Below are positions 15,676 through 23,913 of a stretch of 64,000 bases of DNA, in pieces (within the stretch, counting starts at the first letter, position 1; each line of letters begins with the position of its first letter). The notes under the pieces were generated by a model. It worked only from the letters and a program-made list of their open reading frames with translations, did not search any database and was not told the origin of the DNA. The stretch is taken from the NCBI GenBank assembly GCA_030615035.1, contig JAUXAC010000005.1:4892-68891 (forward strand). Reading direction: 5' to 3'. Origin of the DNA: Dehalococcoidia bacterium (GTDB taxonomy: Bacteria > Chloroflexota > Dehalococcoidia > Dehalococcoidales > RBG-16-60-22). The translations under genes and the position numbers were made by a program.

Positions 15676-17436
15676 TTAGATGAAAACGTCCCAGGCGAGG
15701 AGAACAATAAGGCACAGCAGTACTACAAGCACCATAACTCCCAGTGGAATTCGATAGCGGTCAGGGCTGAAGGTTGCCGGTTCAGGGGTTGGCTTCTCAA
15801 CATGGAGGAAAACGTATCTGGCGGACCTAATCGTCTCAACAAGGTAGCCCGGGGGATTAGCACTTAGCTTGACGATGAACCAAGCAAGACGGAGAGCTAG
15901 ACTTTCCACTGCGCCAAACAAACGGCACACCCAAACACTGAACACATTGTAAGCCAACCGAGACGGTCTTCGGTAGAACCAGTCGGTATCCAGCGTGATG
16001 GTTGCCTCGACATGGAGCTTCTTCATGAGTAACCAGAAGGCAAGTCCGGTGAAAATCAGGAGCTGCATAGTTTGCATCACATGGGAAGCAGTATACGGCT
16101 GGTAGTACACTTCAAAGGGTAAGAGATTATAAAGTAGAGCCGGATAAACTCCAATGGCAATACATATTGCTGAGGTCAGCCCCATGCCTACATACATTCC
16201 CAGTGGAACAGGTTTCGGTTTAAGGGAACGGTCAGTGCTAAACCAGGTAAAATACGGGAGTTTCAAGGCGATGGAAAGAAAAGTACCGATGGAGGCTAGT
16301 TCCAGCAGCAAAACCACTACTCCCAGATGGTTAATCTCTGCCGCATATATAACCATACTCTTACTGACAAAACCGCTAAACAGCGGGACCCCAGAGATGG
16401 AGAAGGCACCGACCATGAATAGTATCAGGGCGAGCGGCATTGACCGGATCAACCCGCCTAGCTCCGTCATCTTGCTCCGACCGGTGGCATAGAGAACGGC
16501 ACCTATTCCCATGAACAACAAGCCCTTGTATAGAATATGAGCAAAAGCATGGGCAGTGGCACCGTTAACCGCCATTGCAGAGCCAATGCCGACACCACAT
16601 ACCATGAAACCAACCTGACTGATAATATGATAAGAAAGAAGACGTCGGCCGTCGTTGGCGAGGAAGGCAAAAACCACGCCGTAGACCGCCATGATTGCAC
16701 CTGCCCACATCAGCAGCTCCAGACCAGCAAAACCGCGAGCAAGCGCATAGACTGCTACCTTGGTAGTAAAGGCACTGAGGAAAACGCTGCCGGCAACCGT
16801 CCCTTCCGGATAGGAATCAGGCAGCCATCCATTAAGCGGCGGGACGGCAGCGCTAAGAGCAAAACCAAAGAGAATCAAATACGAAGCTATCCCCCCTTCA
16901 AAGTGGTTAAACAGTAGCGAACCGGTTCCCCCCAAATGCCAAATAATGCCGGCCATAAGCACACTGCCGCCAAATGCATGCACCAGAATATAACGGAAAC
17001 CTGCCCTCCTAGACTCCGGTGTCCTCCGCGCCCAGATGAGGAAAAGAGAAGAAACGGCCATTACTTCCCAGAAGATAAGTAATGTGAACAGGTCACCGGC
17101 AAAGACCACCCCCAGCGAACTACCCACATAGAGCAGCGAGGTTACCTGCTGCACGGTGTCTTTCACGTGGAAGCCATAGACACCACCCAGGAACCCCATG
17201 ATGACAAAAACATAGCCAAAGGCAAGACTTAGCCTGTCCACCCGACACGGCATTAATTCATAGTTAAGAAAGGGAAAAGTCAGGCTTGCTCCCGGCTCCA
17301 GCTGCAGAAGGAAGTAAAAGGCCGCAATAGGGAACACTAGGTATACAGAAGCTCGCACCCGGCGGGGTAGTATTGGCAACAGAATAGCCCCGAGCACAAA
17401 AATTATCGCCAGCGGGAAATTACTCATCGTCATCAT
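15676..17436 (-). CDS. MnhD/NuoN-like antiporter subunit with C-terminal extension, 586 aa
   Basis: Membrane protein of the proton-conducting NuoL/M/N-MrpA/D family, about 14 helices plus a longer C-terminal part (about 480-586). The TM5 glutamate is E124 in LIFWEVMAVSS, and the TM8-type lysine is K226 in TTKVAVYALAR. The conserved TM7 lysine is missing: the aligned residue is S195 in GFALSAAVPPLNGW, and the following histidine is Asn202. Last gene of the ten-gene operon; its start overlaps the small membrane protein upstream. Two nearby ATGs are alternative starts. Confidence 0.85.
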   Translation of the reverse strand: MMTMSNFPLAIIFVLGAILLPILPRRVRASVYLVFPIAAFYFLLQLEPGASLTFPFLNYELMPCRVDRLSLAFGYVFVIMGFLGGVYGFHVKDTVQQVTSLLYVGSSLGVVFAGDLFTLLIFWEVMAVSSLFLIWARRTPESRRAGFRYILVHAFGGSVLMAGIIWHLGGTGSLLFNHFEGGIASYLILFGFALSAAVPPLNGWLPDSYPEGTVAGSVFLSAFTTKVAVYALARGFAGLELLMWAGAIMAVYGVVFAFLANDGRRLLSYHIISQVGFMVCGVGIGSAMAVNGATAHAFAHILYKGLLFMGIGAVLYATGRSKMTELGGLIRSMPLALILFMVGAFSISGVPLFSGFVSKSMVIYAAEINHLGVVVLLLELASIGTFLSIALKLPYFTWFSTDRSLKPKPVPLGMYVGMGLTSAICIAIGVYPALLYNLLPFEVYYQPYTASHVMQTMQLLIFTGLAFWLLMKKLHVEATITLDTDWFYRRPSRLAYNVFSVWVCRLFGAVESLALRLAWFIVKLSANPPGYLVETIRSARYVFLHVEKPTPEPATFSPDRYRIPLGVMVLVVLLCLIVLLAWDVFI

Positions 17437-17656
17437 TTCGGTCGTAGTAATCCTCCTTACGCTGTAGCCAGTAGTGCCCGATTAATTTAGCAAAGGCAAT
17501 CAGAATCAAGCAGCCAATGAAGCCGAACAGGGAAAAGAATCCAACAATGTGGGACCACGGCAAGGCATTATGGGCATGTCCGCTCACCAGGAAAAAGTCG
17601 AGCAAAATAAAAATGCCCACAGTTACTACTAAAACCACTAACCAGCGAAATTTCAT
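17420..17656 (-). CDS. small membrane protein of the antiporter operon, 78 aa
   Basis: Two predicted membrane helices (about 5-25 and 37-60) joined by a His-containing loop (SGHAHNALPWSH) and an acidic tail ending NDDDE. It overlaps both neighbours, so it is translated with the MnhD-type subunits. I do not recognise a named Mrp subunit; it may be a small accessory subunit of the complex. Confidence 0.65.
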   Translation of the reverse strand: MKFRWLVVLVVTVGIFILLDFFLVSGHAHNALPWSHIVGFFSLFGFIGCLILIAFAKLIGHYWLQRKEDYYDRNDDDE

Positions 17657-19143
17657 GGTCCCCCTCCGCTGAGAACATTACCGGCAACTCTGGCAGCCAA
17701 CTGGTAAAGGTAGGGGAATTGATCGGGGAAGATTCCTAGTAAAAGCGAAAATAAGGCAGTCAGTACCAGGGGAACAACCATTAAGGGTGAAGCCTCACCG
17801 AATTTATTAAACTTATCTGAAGGGGCAAAAAAGGCTCGGACGACGATGCTAAAAAGGTAGCCAGCATTGAGCAGGCCGCTGAGCAGGAAAGTAGCCACTA
17901 AAACCACCTGTCCTACGTCTAACGCTCCCTGAACCAGATACCATTTACTGATGAATCCGTTGACTGGGGGCATTCCTGCCAACCCGATTGAAGCCAGGGC
18001 AAAGGCGCCCATGGTGATTGGCATCTGTCGTCCGATTCCGTTCAGCTCGCTTACATTCTCACAGTGTGTCTTGACGTGAATAGCACCGGCGCAGAAAAAG
18101 AGGGTAATTTTCATCATGGCATGGTTTACAATATGGAGAAGGCCACCAATCCAGGCACTTGGTGAAAGTATCGTCACGCCAAGGACAATGTAGGACAGGT
18201 GACCTACCGTAGAGTAAGCTAGACGCATTTTCAGATTGTCTTGGCGTATGGCAATAAGCGAAGCCACTAATATCGTGGCGGCAGTAAGCCCGGCAAGATA
18301 ACCTGCCACACCGCTACCATGCAACAGTGCCGGACCAATGATAAAGCCAATGGCCCGGGCAAAGCCAAAAACACCGGCTTTCACCACCGCCACGGCGTGG
18401 AGCAGAGCACTGACTGGAGTCGGTGCCGCCATAGCCGTCGGTAGCCAGCTGTGCAACGGCATAATTGCTGACTTGACCCCGAAACTACACAGAAACAGGA
18501 TAAACAGCAGGATGACACTGCTCTTACTCACCTGCTCGGGTATAATTCCCCCCGCTCTGAAATCAACCGAGCCACTGAGCTGATAAGTCAGCGCGAGGGC
18601 AAAAAGCAGAACTGCCCCTCCGGTGAGCAAGTAGACCAGATACTTCCTTCCCGCAGATATTGCCTCCGGTGTTTCTTTATGGATAACGAGAGGATAGGTA
18701 GCGATGGTCAATATTTCATAAAAGATGACCAGCGTCAGGAGATTGGCAGCAAAGGCAATGCCTATCGTAGCCGAAAGACAAACAGCGAAGCTGGCAAAAT
18801 AGCGGGTCTGCTTGTGTTCCGGTATACCACGCACATAGCCAATGGAAAAGAACGAAGTTAAAATCCAGAGTGCCGAGGCAGAAAGGGCAAAGATAATGCC
18901 CAAGGAATCTACCTTAAGCGCCAGGGAAATGCCCGGAGAAATAGCAAACAAGGTTATCGCTGGATAACTACCCTGGAGCACGCTGGGCAGCATGGACAAC
19001 ACAATGGCAAACTTTGCCAAGGCTGCCATTATTGTCCAGGACTCACGCATATTTGGCCGTTGATTTGGAATCACAATGAGGACAACTGCCAAAAGTGAGA
19101 CCAGCACGGCCAGTAGTGGTTTCAGTGAGAAGTACGTTTCCAT
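17653..19143 (-). CDS. mnhD: MnhD/NuoN-like antiporter subunit, 496 aa
   Basis: Member of the proton-conducting antiporter family with the full set of channel residues: E143 in VIFYEILTIATYPL, K224 in FGVKSAIMPLHSWLP and K255 in AVAVVKAGVFGFARA. About 14 membrane helices are expected. In Mrp complexes this subunit forms a proton path coupled to Na+ movement. It overlaps the 78-aa gene by 4 bases and follows the other MnhD-type gene after 32 bases. Confidence 0.88.
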   Translation of the reverse strand: METYFSLKPLLAVLVSLLAVVLIVIPNQRPNMRESWTIMAALAKFAIVLSMLPSVLQGSYPAITLFAISPGISLALKVDSLGIIFALSASALWILTSFFSIGYVRGIPEHKQTRYFASFAVCLSATIGIAFAANLLTLVIFYEILTIATYPLVIHKETPEAISAGRKYLVYLLTGGAVLLFALALTYQLSGSVDFRAGGIIPEQVSKSSVILLFILFLCSFGVKSAIMPLHSWLPTAMAAPTPVSALLHAVAVVKAGVFGFARAIGFIIGPALLHGSGVAGYLAGLTAATILVASLIAIRQDNLKMRLAYSTVGHLSYIVLGVTILSPSAWIGGLLHIVNHAMMKITLFFCAGAIHVKTHCENVSELNGIGRQMPITMGAFALASIGLAGMPPVNGFISKWYLVQGALDVGQVVLVATFLLSGLLNAGYLFSIVVRAFFAPSDKFNKFGEASPLMVVPLVLTALFSLLLGIFPDQFPYLYQLAARVAGNVLSGGGP

Positions 19144-19175
19144 AAAACCAAACTCGTTTCACCACTTTCTCTAGA

Positions 19176-20651
19176 CTACAAAAGCGCTACCACCGGTTTC
19201 AAAACCTGAGTAACAATAACAGCATTAATCAAGCCCAGAACAATAATACCAACGGCAAGAATCAGTATGGGCACAAGAATTCTTGCCGAGGGCTCTCTTG
19301 CCTGCTCCACCTCTGCGGATAACTCATCGCTTGGTCTGACTGCAAAAATTTTCTCAATCACCCGAAAGAAGTAGGCAGCATTAAGCAAGCTGCTGGCTAA
19401 AATCACGGCGACGAAGACCCAGTTATTGGCATCAATCCCGCCCAGTATCAGATACCATTTACTAAAGAAACCACAGGTCGGTGGAATGCCTACCATAGAC
19501 AGTGCTGCCACGGTAAAGGCAGCCATCATCAATGGCATCTTGCGCCCCAGACCGGCAAACTGGGGTATCTCGTGAAGCCCCGTCTGATACTTGATGCCAC
19601 CGGCAACCAAAAAGAGGCAGCTCTTCATAAAAGCATGGTTAAGAATGTGAAGTAAGCCACCGATGAGCCCTAGCGGGTTAGCCAGCCCGATTCCCAATCC
19701 AATATACGACACCTGGGCCACAGTGCTATAGGCAAGCATACGCTTGAACTCCTTCTGAGCAATAGCCATAACCGAGCCAAAAATGATGCCGACGGCAGCT
19801 ACCCATCCAATTACTGTAGTAACTGGCAGGATTTCAATAAAGTACTGGGGCTGAAAGACGGTAAGCAGCATGCGTATCACAACGTAGGCAGCGACTTCAA
19901 TCTGAATAGCAGCCAGGATAGCCGCCACCACTGGTGATGCATAGCTATGGGCATCAGGCAGCCAGACATGCAGTGGGAAGAGAGCCATCTTGATACCCAT
20001 ACCGATAACAATAAGAGCGGCTGCTGCCATTATTGTCGGTGAACCATACAAAGGAGGCAGAAGCTGAGCTGCATCAGCCATATTGAGAGTCCCCGTGGAG
20101 AAGTAAATAAAACCAACTCCCAAAAGATAGAAGCCTCCCGCGATTGTCCCTAATACCAGGTAACGAAAGCTAGCTACCACCGCCCGGTCCCCACCTAGAG
20201 TTATCAAGGCATAGCTAGCCAAGGAATAAATTTCAAGGAAAACAAAGAGGTTAAACAGGTCACCGGTAACTATCACGCCGACAAGCCCGGTAAACAACAA
20301 CATAAGGAGCCCATACATGGGAACACCTTTTCGGGGAGTCTGATATAAACCGGCCTCTGGCGGGTAAATCACAGCAATGAGACCAATAAACAGGACAATT
20401 ATGACCATAAACGCCGAAAGGTGATCGAGCACATATTCAATGCCAAAGGGTGGAGGCCATCCTCCCAGATAGTGGCGTAGTGTCCCTTCTGACAGGACTC
20501 GGAGAAGACCGGTACCGGCAGCTACCAGCGAGAGTGCTATACCGATAACTGCCGTAATATATGCCCACTTTAGCCGCCATATTCCTACTAGTGTCGAAAT
20601 GAAGGCGAACAGCAATAACGGAGCAAGAGTGAGAATCGACAGACTAGACAT
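19176..20651 (-). CDS. mnhD: MnhD-like antiporter subunit with an altered TM8 residue, 491 aa
   Basis: Closest of the three to classical MrpD: FLEIYSLASYALIT carries TM5 E140, and MGIKMALFPLHVWLPDAHS carries TM7 K221. The TM8 position that is usually lysine is E252 (AIQIEVAAYVV). It starts one base after mnhC ends, so mnhC and this gene are translationally coupled, as in standard Mrp operons. About 14 helices. The E for K change may alter proton path coupling; its effect is unknown. Confidence 0.88.
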   Translation of the reverse strand: MSSLSILTLAPLLLFAFISTLVGIWRLKWAYITAVIGIALSLVAAGTGLLRVLSEGTLRHYLGGWPPPFGIEYVLDHLSAFMVIIVLFIGLIAVIYPPEAGLYQTPRKGVPMYGLLMLLFTGLVGVIVTGDLFNLFVFLEIYSLASYALITLGGDRAVVASFRYLVLGTIAGGFYLLGVGFIYFSTGTLNMADAAQLLPPLYGSPTIMAAAALIVIGMGIKMALFPLHVWLPDAHSYASPVVAAILAAIQIEVAAYVVIRMLLTVFQPQYFIEILPVTTVIGWVAAVGIIFGSVMAIAQKEFKRMLAYSTVAQVSYIGLGIGLANPLGLIGGLLHILNHAFMKSCLFLVAGGIKYQTGLHEIPQFAGLGRKMPLMMAAFTVAALSMVGIPPTCGFFSKWYLILGGIDANNWVFVAVILASSLLNAAYFFRVIEKIFAVRPSDELSAEVEQAREPSARILVPILILAVGIIVLGLINAVIVTQVLKPVVALL

Positions 20652-21035
20652 TTACTCAGGCATCTCTTTCATAATAGACATAATAGACCTATCATCCAAA
20701 GTCTTGTAAGTACGGTAGATAACCAATAAGAAAGCTAATGCTGCCCCGGTAAGGGAAAGACCTACCACGATGCCGGTCAGTATCAGTACGTGCGGCAACG
20801 GGTTTATGTACTTGGCTGCCTCTGTGCCAATCTGTGGGTCGATTACTGGTACCGCAGCCCCTAACTTGGTGGCACCTTCAATAAAAAAGAGAAAGATAGC
20901 GGTTTGGAAAATATTCATCCCGATGAGCTTTTTCAGCAGGTTACGCTTTCCAAGCATGCCGTAAAGACCCAAGGCCAAGAGGATGACAATCATCAAATAA
21001 ACATAACGGGATAAGAATAGCTCTACCATTACCAC
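20652..21035 (-). CDS. mnhC: MnhC/NuoK-like antiporter subunit, 127 aa
   Basis: Three membrane helices with the NuoK-like pattern: LYGMLGKRNLLKKLIGMNIFQTAIFLFFI, then PLPHVLILTGIVVGLSLTGAALAFLL near residue 83. It overlaps mnhB by 7 bases. In Mrp it pairs with MnhD. The length is typical for MnhC. Confidence 0.9.
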   Translation of the reverse strand: MVMVELFLSRYVYLMIVILLALGLYGMLGKRNLLKKLIGMNIFQTAIFLFFIEGATKLGAAVPVIDPQIGTEAAKYINPLPHVLILTGIVVGLSLTGAALAFLLVIYRTYKTLDDRSIMSIMKEMPE

Positions 21036-21466
21036 CTTTCTCCAACTAAATTATCGAAAATCAAAACCAAGGTGCCAAAAACAGCCAGTCCTATTCCAAT
21101 CTCGACAATCAAGATGCCAAGTGCTCTCAGCTCGGCTCCATGTACCCATGGAATTGGGAGGTATGCGTAGTCCAAGAACGCTCCACCTGTTATCATGGGA
21201 ATTACCCCGCAAAGTCCAAAGATTAACATACCAATAGCAGCAAGTGCTGGTGCTAGCTTCGGCGGGAATTTTCGGTATGAGACCTCTCTACCCAAGTACA
21301 GCCTTTGCAATATGATGCTGACAGCTAACAGGGCTCCTCCCTGGAACCCACCGCCAGGACCATAATGCCCGTGTACGATTACATAGAGAGCAAATAGCTG
21401 CATGAACGGGATTAATAAGCTACAAACGGTCCGAACTATGATGCTTTGGTACCTTTGTTTTATCAT
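21029..21466 (-). CDS. mnhB: MnhB-type antiporter subunit, 145 aa
   Basis: MnhB family: MQLFALYVIVHGHYGPGGGFQGG near residue 22 is the diagnostic motif, followed by three more helices. It overlaps the upstream gene by 47 bases in another frame, an unusually long overlap; a later start is possible, but the family motif needs most of the N-terminus. Confidence 0.88.
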   Translation of the reverse strand: MIKQRYQSIIVRTVCSLLIPFMQLFALYVIVHGHYGPGGGFQGGALLAVSIILQRLYLGREVSYRKFPPKLAPALAAIGMLIFGLCGVIPMITGGAFLDYAYLPIPWVHGAELRALGILIVEIGIGLAVFGTLVLIFDNLVGERW

Positions 21467-21737
21467 CAGATTTCCTTTTCATGAGTATTAGGACACAAGC
21501 TAGACCTGCTGTGAAAATTACTACCGTTTCGCCAAGAGTGTCATAGCTGCGGTAATCAGCCAGTACAGCGGTAACAGTATTGGGAGTATGGGTGTCTTTG
21601 ACCGAGTTTTCGATATAGAATGGCGAAACATGAACATTAGCCGGAGCTTGAGGGTCGGCATGGTCCGGCAAGCCACTGGTAGCATATAGCATCAGAGCAA
21701 AAAACAAAATCATGATTATGGCACTAATCCACTTCAA
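21420..21737 (-). CDS. MbhE/MnhB-N-like membrane subunit, 105 aa
   Basis: Two helices around a hydrophilic segment with NSVKDTHTPNTVTAVLADYRSYDTLGETVVIFTAG; the YRSYDTLGE motif is typical of the extra subunit found in Mrp/Mbh modules (MrpA C-terminal region or MbhE). It overlaps the DUF4040 gene by 4 bases. It supplies, together with the next gene, the parts of MrpA that are missing here as a single large subunit. Confidence 0.8.
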   Translation of the reverse strand: MKWISAIIMILFFALMLYATSGLPDHADPQAPANVHVSPFYIENSVKDTHTPNTVTAVLADYRSYDTLGETVVIFTAGLACVLILMKRKSDDKTKVPKHHSSDRL

Positions 21738-21979
21738 TCTTCAGACCTCCTCCTGGTAAGGAATAAGGCAACAATAAACAATACCCCGGTTATACCTGCT
21801 CCTAGCGTTGCTTCAACAAAGGCGACATCAACAGCCCCCATCTGAGCAAATAATAACGCCACGAAGAAACTGTATGCACATAGAGCCACCACTGCAGCCA
21901 GAAGGTCACGCACAGAAAGGGCAATGGAAGCAGCAACGATCAGAATAACCAGCAACCAAAAGTCAATTTGCCAAATCAT
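21734..21979 (-). CDS. DUF4040/MbhD-like membrane subunit, 81 aa
   Basis: Three hydrophobic helices with FAQMGAVDVAFVEATLGAGITGVLFI, the signature of the DUF4040 domain (MbhD, or a segment near the C-terminus of MrpA). It overlaps the next gene by 4 bases. The cluster uses separate small genes for this part, as in membrane-bound hydrogenase and Mbx-type modules. Confidence 0.83.
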   Translation of the reverse strand: MIWQIDFWLLVILIVAASIALSVRDLLAAVVALCAYSFFVALLFAQMGAVDVAFVEATLGAGITGVLFIVALFLTRRRSED

Positions 21980-22043
21980 GCTTTCTTATTCCCTTCCCCT
22001 AAGTTTTGACCCATGCTACTTAAAATTAATCATAAGCTTATTA

Positions 22044-22373
22044 TCAACTCTTGTCTTCAATGTTATCCTTCTTCTTCCGTGTCCACGGCGGTAAGCCTGA
22101 ACGTAGAGCAGCCCGTGATATAGCATGGGTTGCAGTCGGATTAGCGATCAGCACAAAAATCAAAATAAATAGTATCTTAAAGGTACTGAGTTCCCACCCG
22201 TTGTAGACAGCTAAACCACTAAGGGTCAATATTGCTCCTAACGTCTCTGACTTCCCCACGGCGTGAGTCCTGGCGTAAAAGTCTGGCAAGCGAAGCAATC
22301 CGATACTGCTCACGGTTAAGAAAAAAACACCACCGAGCATAAGCACTATAGCCACAATAGTCTGAACTGGCAT
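22044..22373 (-). CDS. mnhG: MnhG antiporter subunit, 109 aa
   Basis: Three helices with the family stretch IGLLRLPDFYARTHAVGKSETLGA near residue 24, as in MnhG/PhaG. It overlaps mnhF by one base. Normal length. Confidence 0.92.
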   Translation of the reverse strand: MPVQTIVAIVLMLGGVFFLTVSSIGLLRLPDFYARTHAVGKSETLGAILTLSGLAVYNGWELSTFKILFILIFVLIANPTATHAISRAALRSGLPPWTRKKKDNIEDKS

Positions 22374-22642
22374 TAAGGCTCCTCCAGCTTGCGATCAAAA
22401 TATTTCCCCAGCACGATTACGATAACGAAGTTCAAAAGTGCGTAGGCGATAGCGAGGTCAACAAACATACTAATTCGTCCAAAGATAAAACCGATTAAGG
22501 CCAGCAAAATGAAACCATTGGTTCCGACCAAACCGGCAGCGATTATCCGGTCGAATATAGTTCTGCCTACAGCCACCCGGTACATAGCAGCAGCGGTCAA
22601 TAAGGCAATAAAAATGGCAATACACAACAGGAAAGAACTCAT
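22373..22642 (-). CDS. mnhF: MnhF antiporter subunit, 89 aa
   Basis: Three helices with YRVAVGRTIFDRIIAAGLVGTNGF and the C-terminal FVDLAIAYALLNFVIVIVLGKYF, typical of MnhF/PhaF. It overlaps mnhE by 4 bases and mnhG by one, so E, F and G are coupled. Confidence 0.92.
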   Translation of the reverse strand: MSSFLLCIAIFIALLTAAAMYRVAVGRTIFDRIIAAGLVGTNGFILLALIGFIFGRISMFVDLAIAYALLNFVIVIVLGKYFDRKLEEP

Positions 22643-23259
22643 TGCTTAAGCGCCTCCAAAGAATATACCCACCGGATAGCAGGGGGCTGTTCTCTCTCTT
22701 CCATGTAAACTTTCGCTATCTTGTTTTGCATTATAGCTCCTGCGAGTTCTTGGGTCAGTGGCGGCTTCAACGTATGAACTATATAGTGCCCATTCTCGAG
22801 ATTAACGGTTACCGTCCCCGGCGTCAGTGTAATCGAATTGGCTAAAGTTACTTGGGCAATACCTTTTCGCATCCGGGTTCGGAATAGGAACAGGACAGGG
22901 TCAATCGGCATTTTGGGATGGAGTACAAGGTAAGCAACCTGGACATTAGCCATTATGATTCTGGAAAGCAGCCACGGTAAATAAGCTATAAAGCGCAACA
23001 ACTGCAGTAAAAGTGATCTGATTTTAGGCTCCACACGCTCACCGTGACGTAACATAGAATAGAGGATGTCATTAGTTAGAAATGTTACTAATCCTGCTGA
23101 TATTACCCCTATGGAAATGTATTTCGCTTGATAGTGTCCAGAAAGGATTAGCCAAAACGTAAATAAAATAACAAACTGCAGGACTACACTAGTCAACCTT
23201 CCACGCCAGTGCCCTGTGGTTTTTTGTGCTCGAGATGTGCTTCTCATTCGTTCAGGCAC
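22639..23259 (-). CDS. mnhE: MnhE antiporter subunit, 206 aa
   Basis: First gene of the antiporter operon. N-terminal helices, then a cytoplasmic domain with NSITLTPGTVTVNLENGHYIVH, the MnhE hallmark. It is somewhat longer than usual (about 160 aa) because of a basic N-terminal tail from the GTG start; an ATG four codons in is an alternative. The SD is weak. The order E-F-G-DUF4040-MbhE-B-C-D-D-D lacks a full MrpA and any hydrogenase or ferredoxin subunit, so the module is probably a stand-alone H+/Na+ antiporter. Confidence 0.88.
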   Translation of the reverse strand: MPERMRSTSRAQKTTGHWRGRLTSVVLQFVILFTFWLILSGHYQAKYISIGVISAGLVTFLTNDILYSMLRHGERVEPKIRSLLLQLLRFIAYLPWLLSRIIMANVQVAYLVLHPKMPIDPVLFLFRTRMRKGIAQVTLANSITLTPGTVTVNLENGHYIVHTLKPPLTQELAGAIMQNKIAKVYMEEREQPPAIRWVYSLEALKQ

Positions 23260-23484
23260 TCCATAATGAGTACCACGAACGTGGCACTGATAATAGTGAG
23301 TCCCCCCGCATAAGCCTTTCGTCCTTTCTTCTTGATAGAAGGGAGCGAAGAAGTCCTATCCCTGCCTGCCACCGCCCGCCCTTGGTGTGCTTACTAGAAA
23401 AATAATCTACCACGGCGAAAGGGTTTAGTCAAGGGATTTACCATTCTCCCCTTTCCCCGGTTCCGCAATAAAATATCCACAACC

Positions 23485-23513
23485 TTGCCCAAAATGCTAT
23501 TTTAAGGTAAAAT
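23485..23513 (+). promoter_or_regulatory. promoter of tRNA-Ser(CGA)
   Basis: TTGCCC (23485-23490), 17 bases, TAAAAT (23508-23513), followed 11 bases later by the tRNA. Confidence 0.6.
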
Positions 23514-23523
23514 TTTAAAGCTG

Positions 23524-23614
23524 GGAGAGGTGTCCGAGTGGTTTATGGTGCCGCTCTCGAAAAGCGGTCTCCGCTTATAGCGGAGCGTGGGTTCGAATCC
23601 CACCCTCTCCGCCA
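23524..23614 (+). tRNA. tRNA-Ser (anticodon CGA)
   Basis: Class II tRNA: acceptor GGAGAGG/CCTCTCC, anticodon stem CCGCT/AGCGG with loop CTCGAAA (CGA), a long variable arm (CTCCGCTTATAGCGGAG), GGTTCGAATCC in the T arm, discriminator G and an encoded CCA. Confidence 0.96.
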
Positions 23615-23682
23615 TTACGTCAAATAAAGATTGCTAGTTCGGTAGACTATAGGAATATAATCGAACTTAACCTGTAGATTGC

Positions 23683-23771
<89 letters not shown>

Positions 23772-23788
23772 CTATAAGAGGTGTCCAA

Positions 23789-23862
23789 GGAGGGGCGAAG
23801 CCTCTCTTTTTTATCAATCCCCCTCTCCTTTGAAGGAGTGGGGGAATCAAGAGGGTGAGGTA
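23789..23862 (+). repeat. dispersed palindromic repeat, copy 1 (upstream of dprA)
   Basis: A GGGGCGAAGCC stem-loop module, then CCCCCTCTCCTTTGAAGGAG with a slightly diverged partner arm, then AATCAAGAGGGTGAGGTAG. The same order of modules recurs at 30.4, 59.9 (inverted) and 62.8 kb. It ends 51 bases before the dprA start. Confidence 0.8.
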
Positions 23863-23875
23863 GGTAATTATCTAA

Positions 23876-23904
23876 TTGTCTTCACCATACCCCTATGCTA
23901 GAAT
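23876..23904 (+). promoter_or_regulatory. promoter of dprA, giving a leaderless mRNA
   Basis: TTGTCT (23876-23881), 17 bases, TAGAAT (23899-23904). The expected transcription start is within about 3 bases of the dprA ATG at 23914, which agrees with the absence of an SD before that gene. Confidence 0.55.
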
Positions 23905-23913
23905 AGCTTTGAA

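Noticed and set aside
15676..23259. membrane-bound [NiFe] hydrogenase or complex I
   Set aside because: No large or small hydrogenase subunit, no NuoB/C/D/I-like gene and no CxxC metal motif in any of the ten genes.
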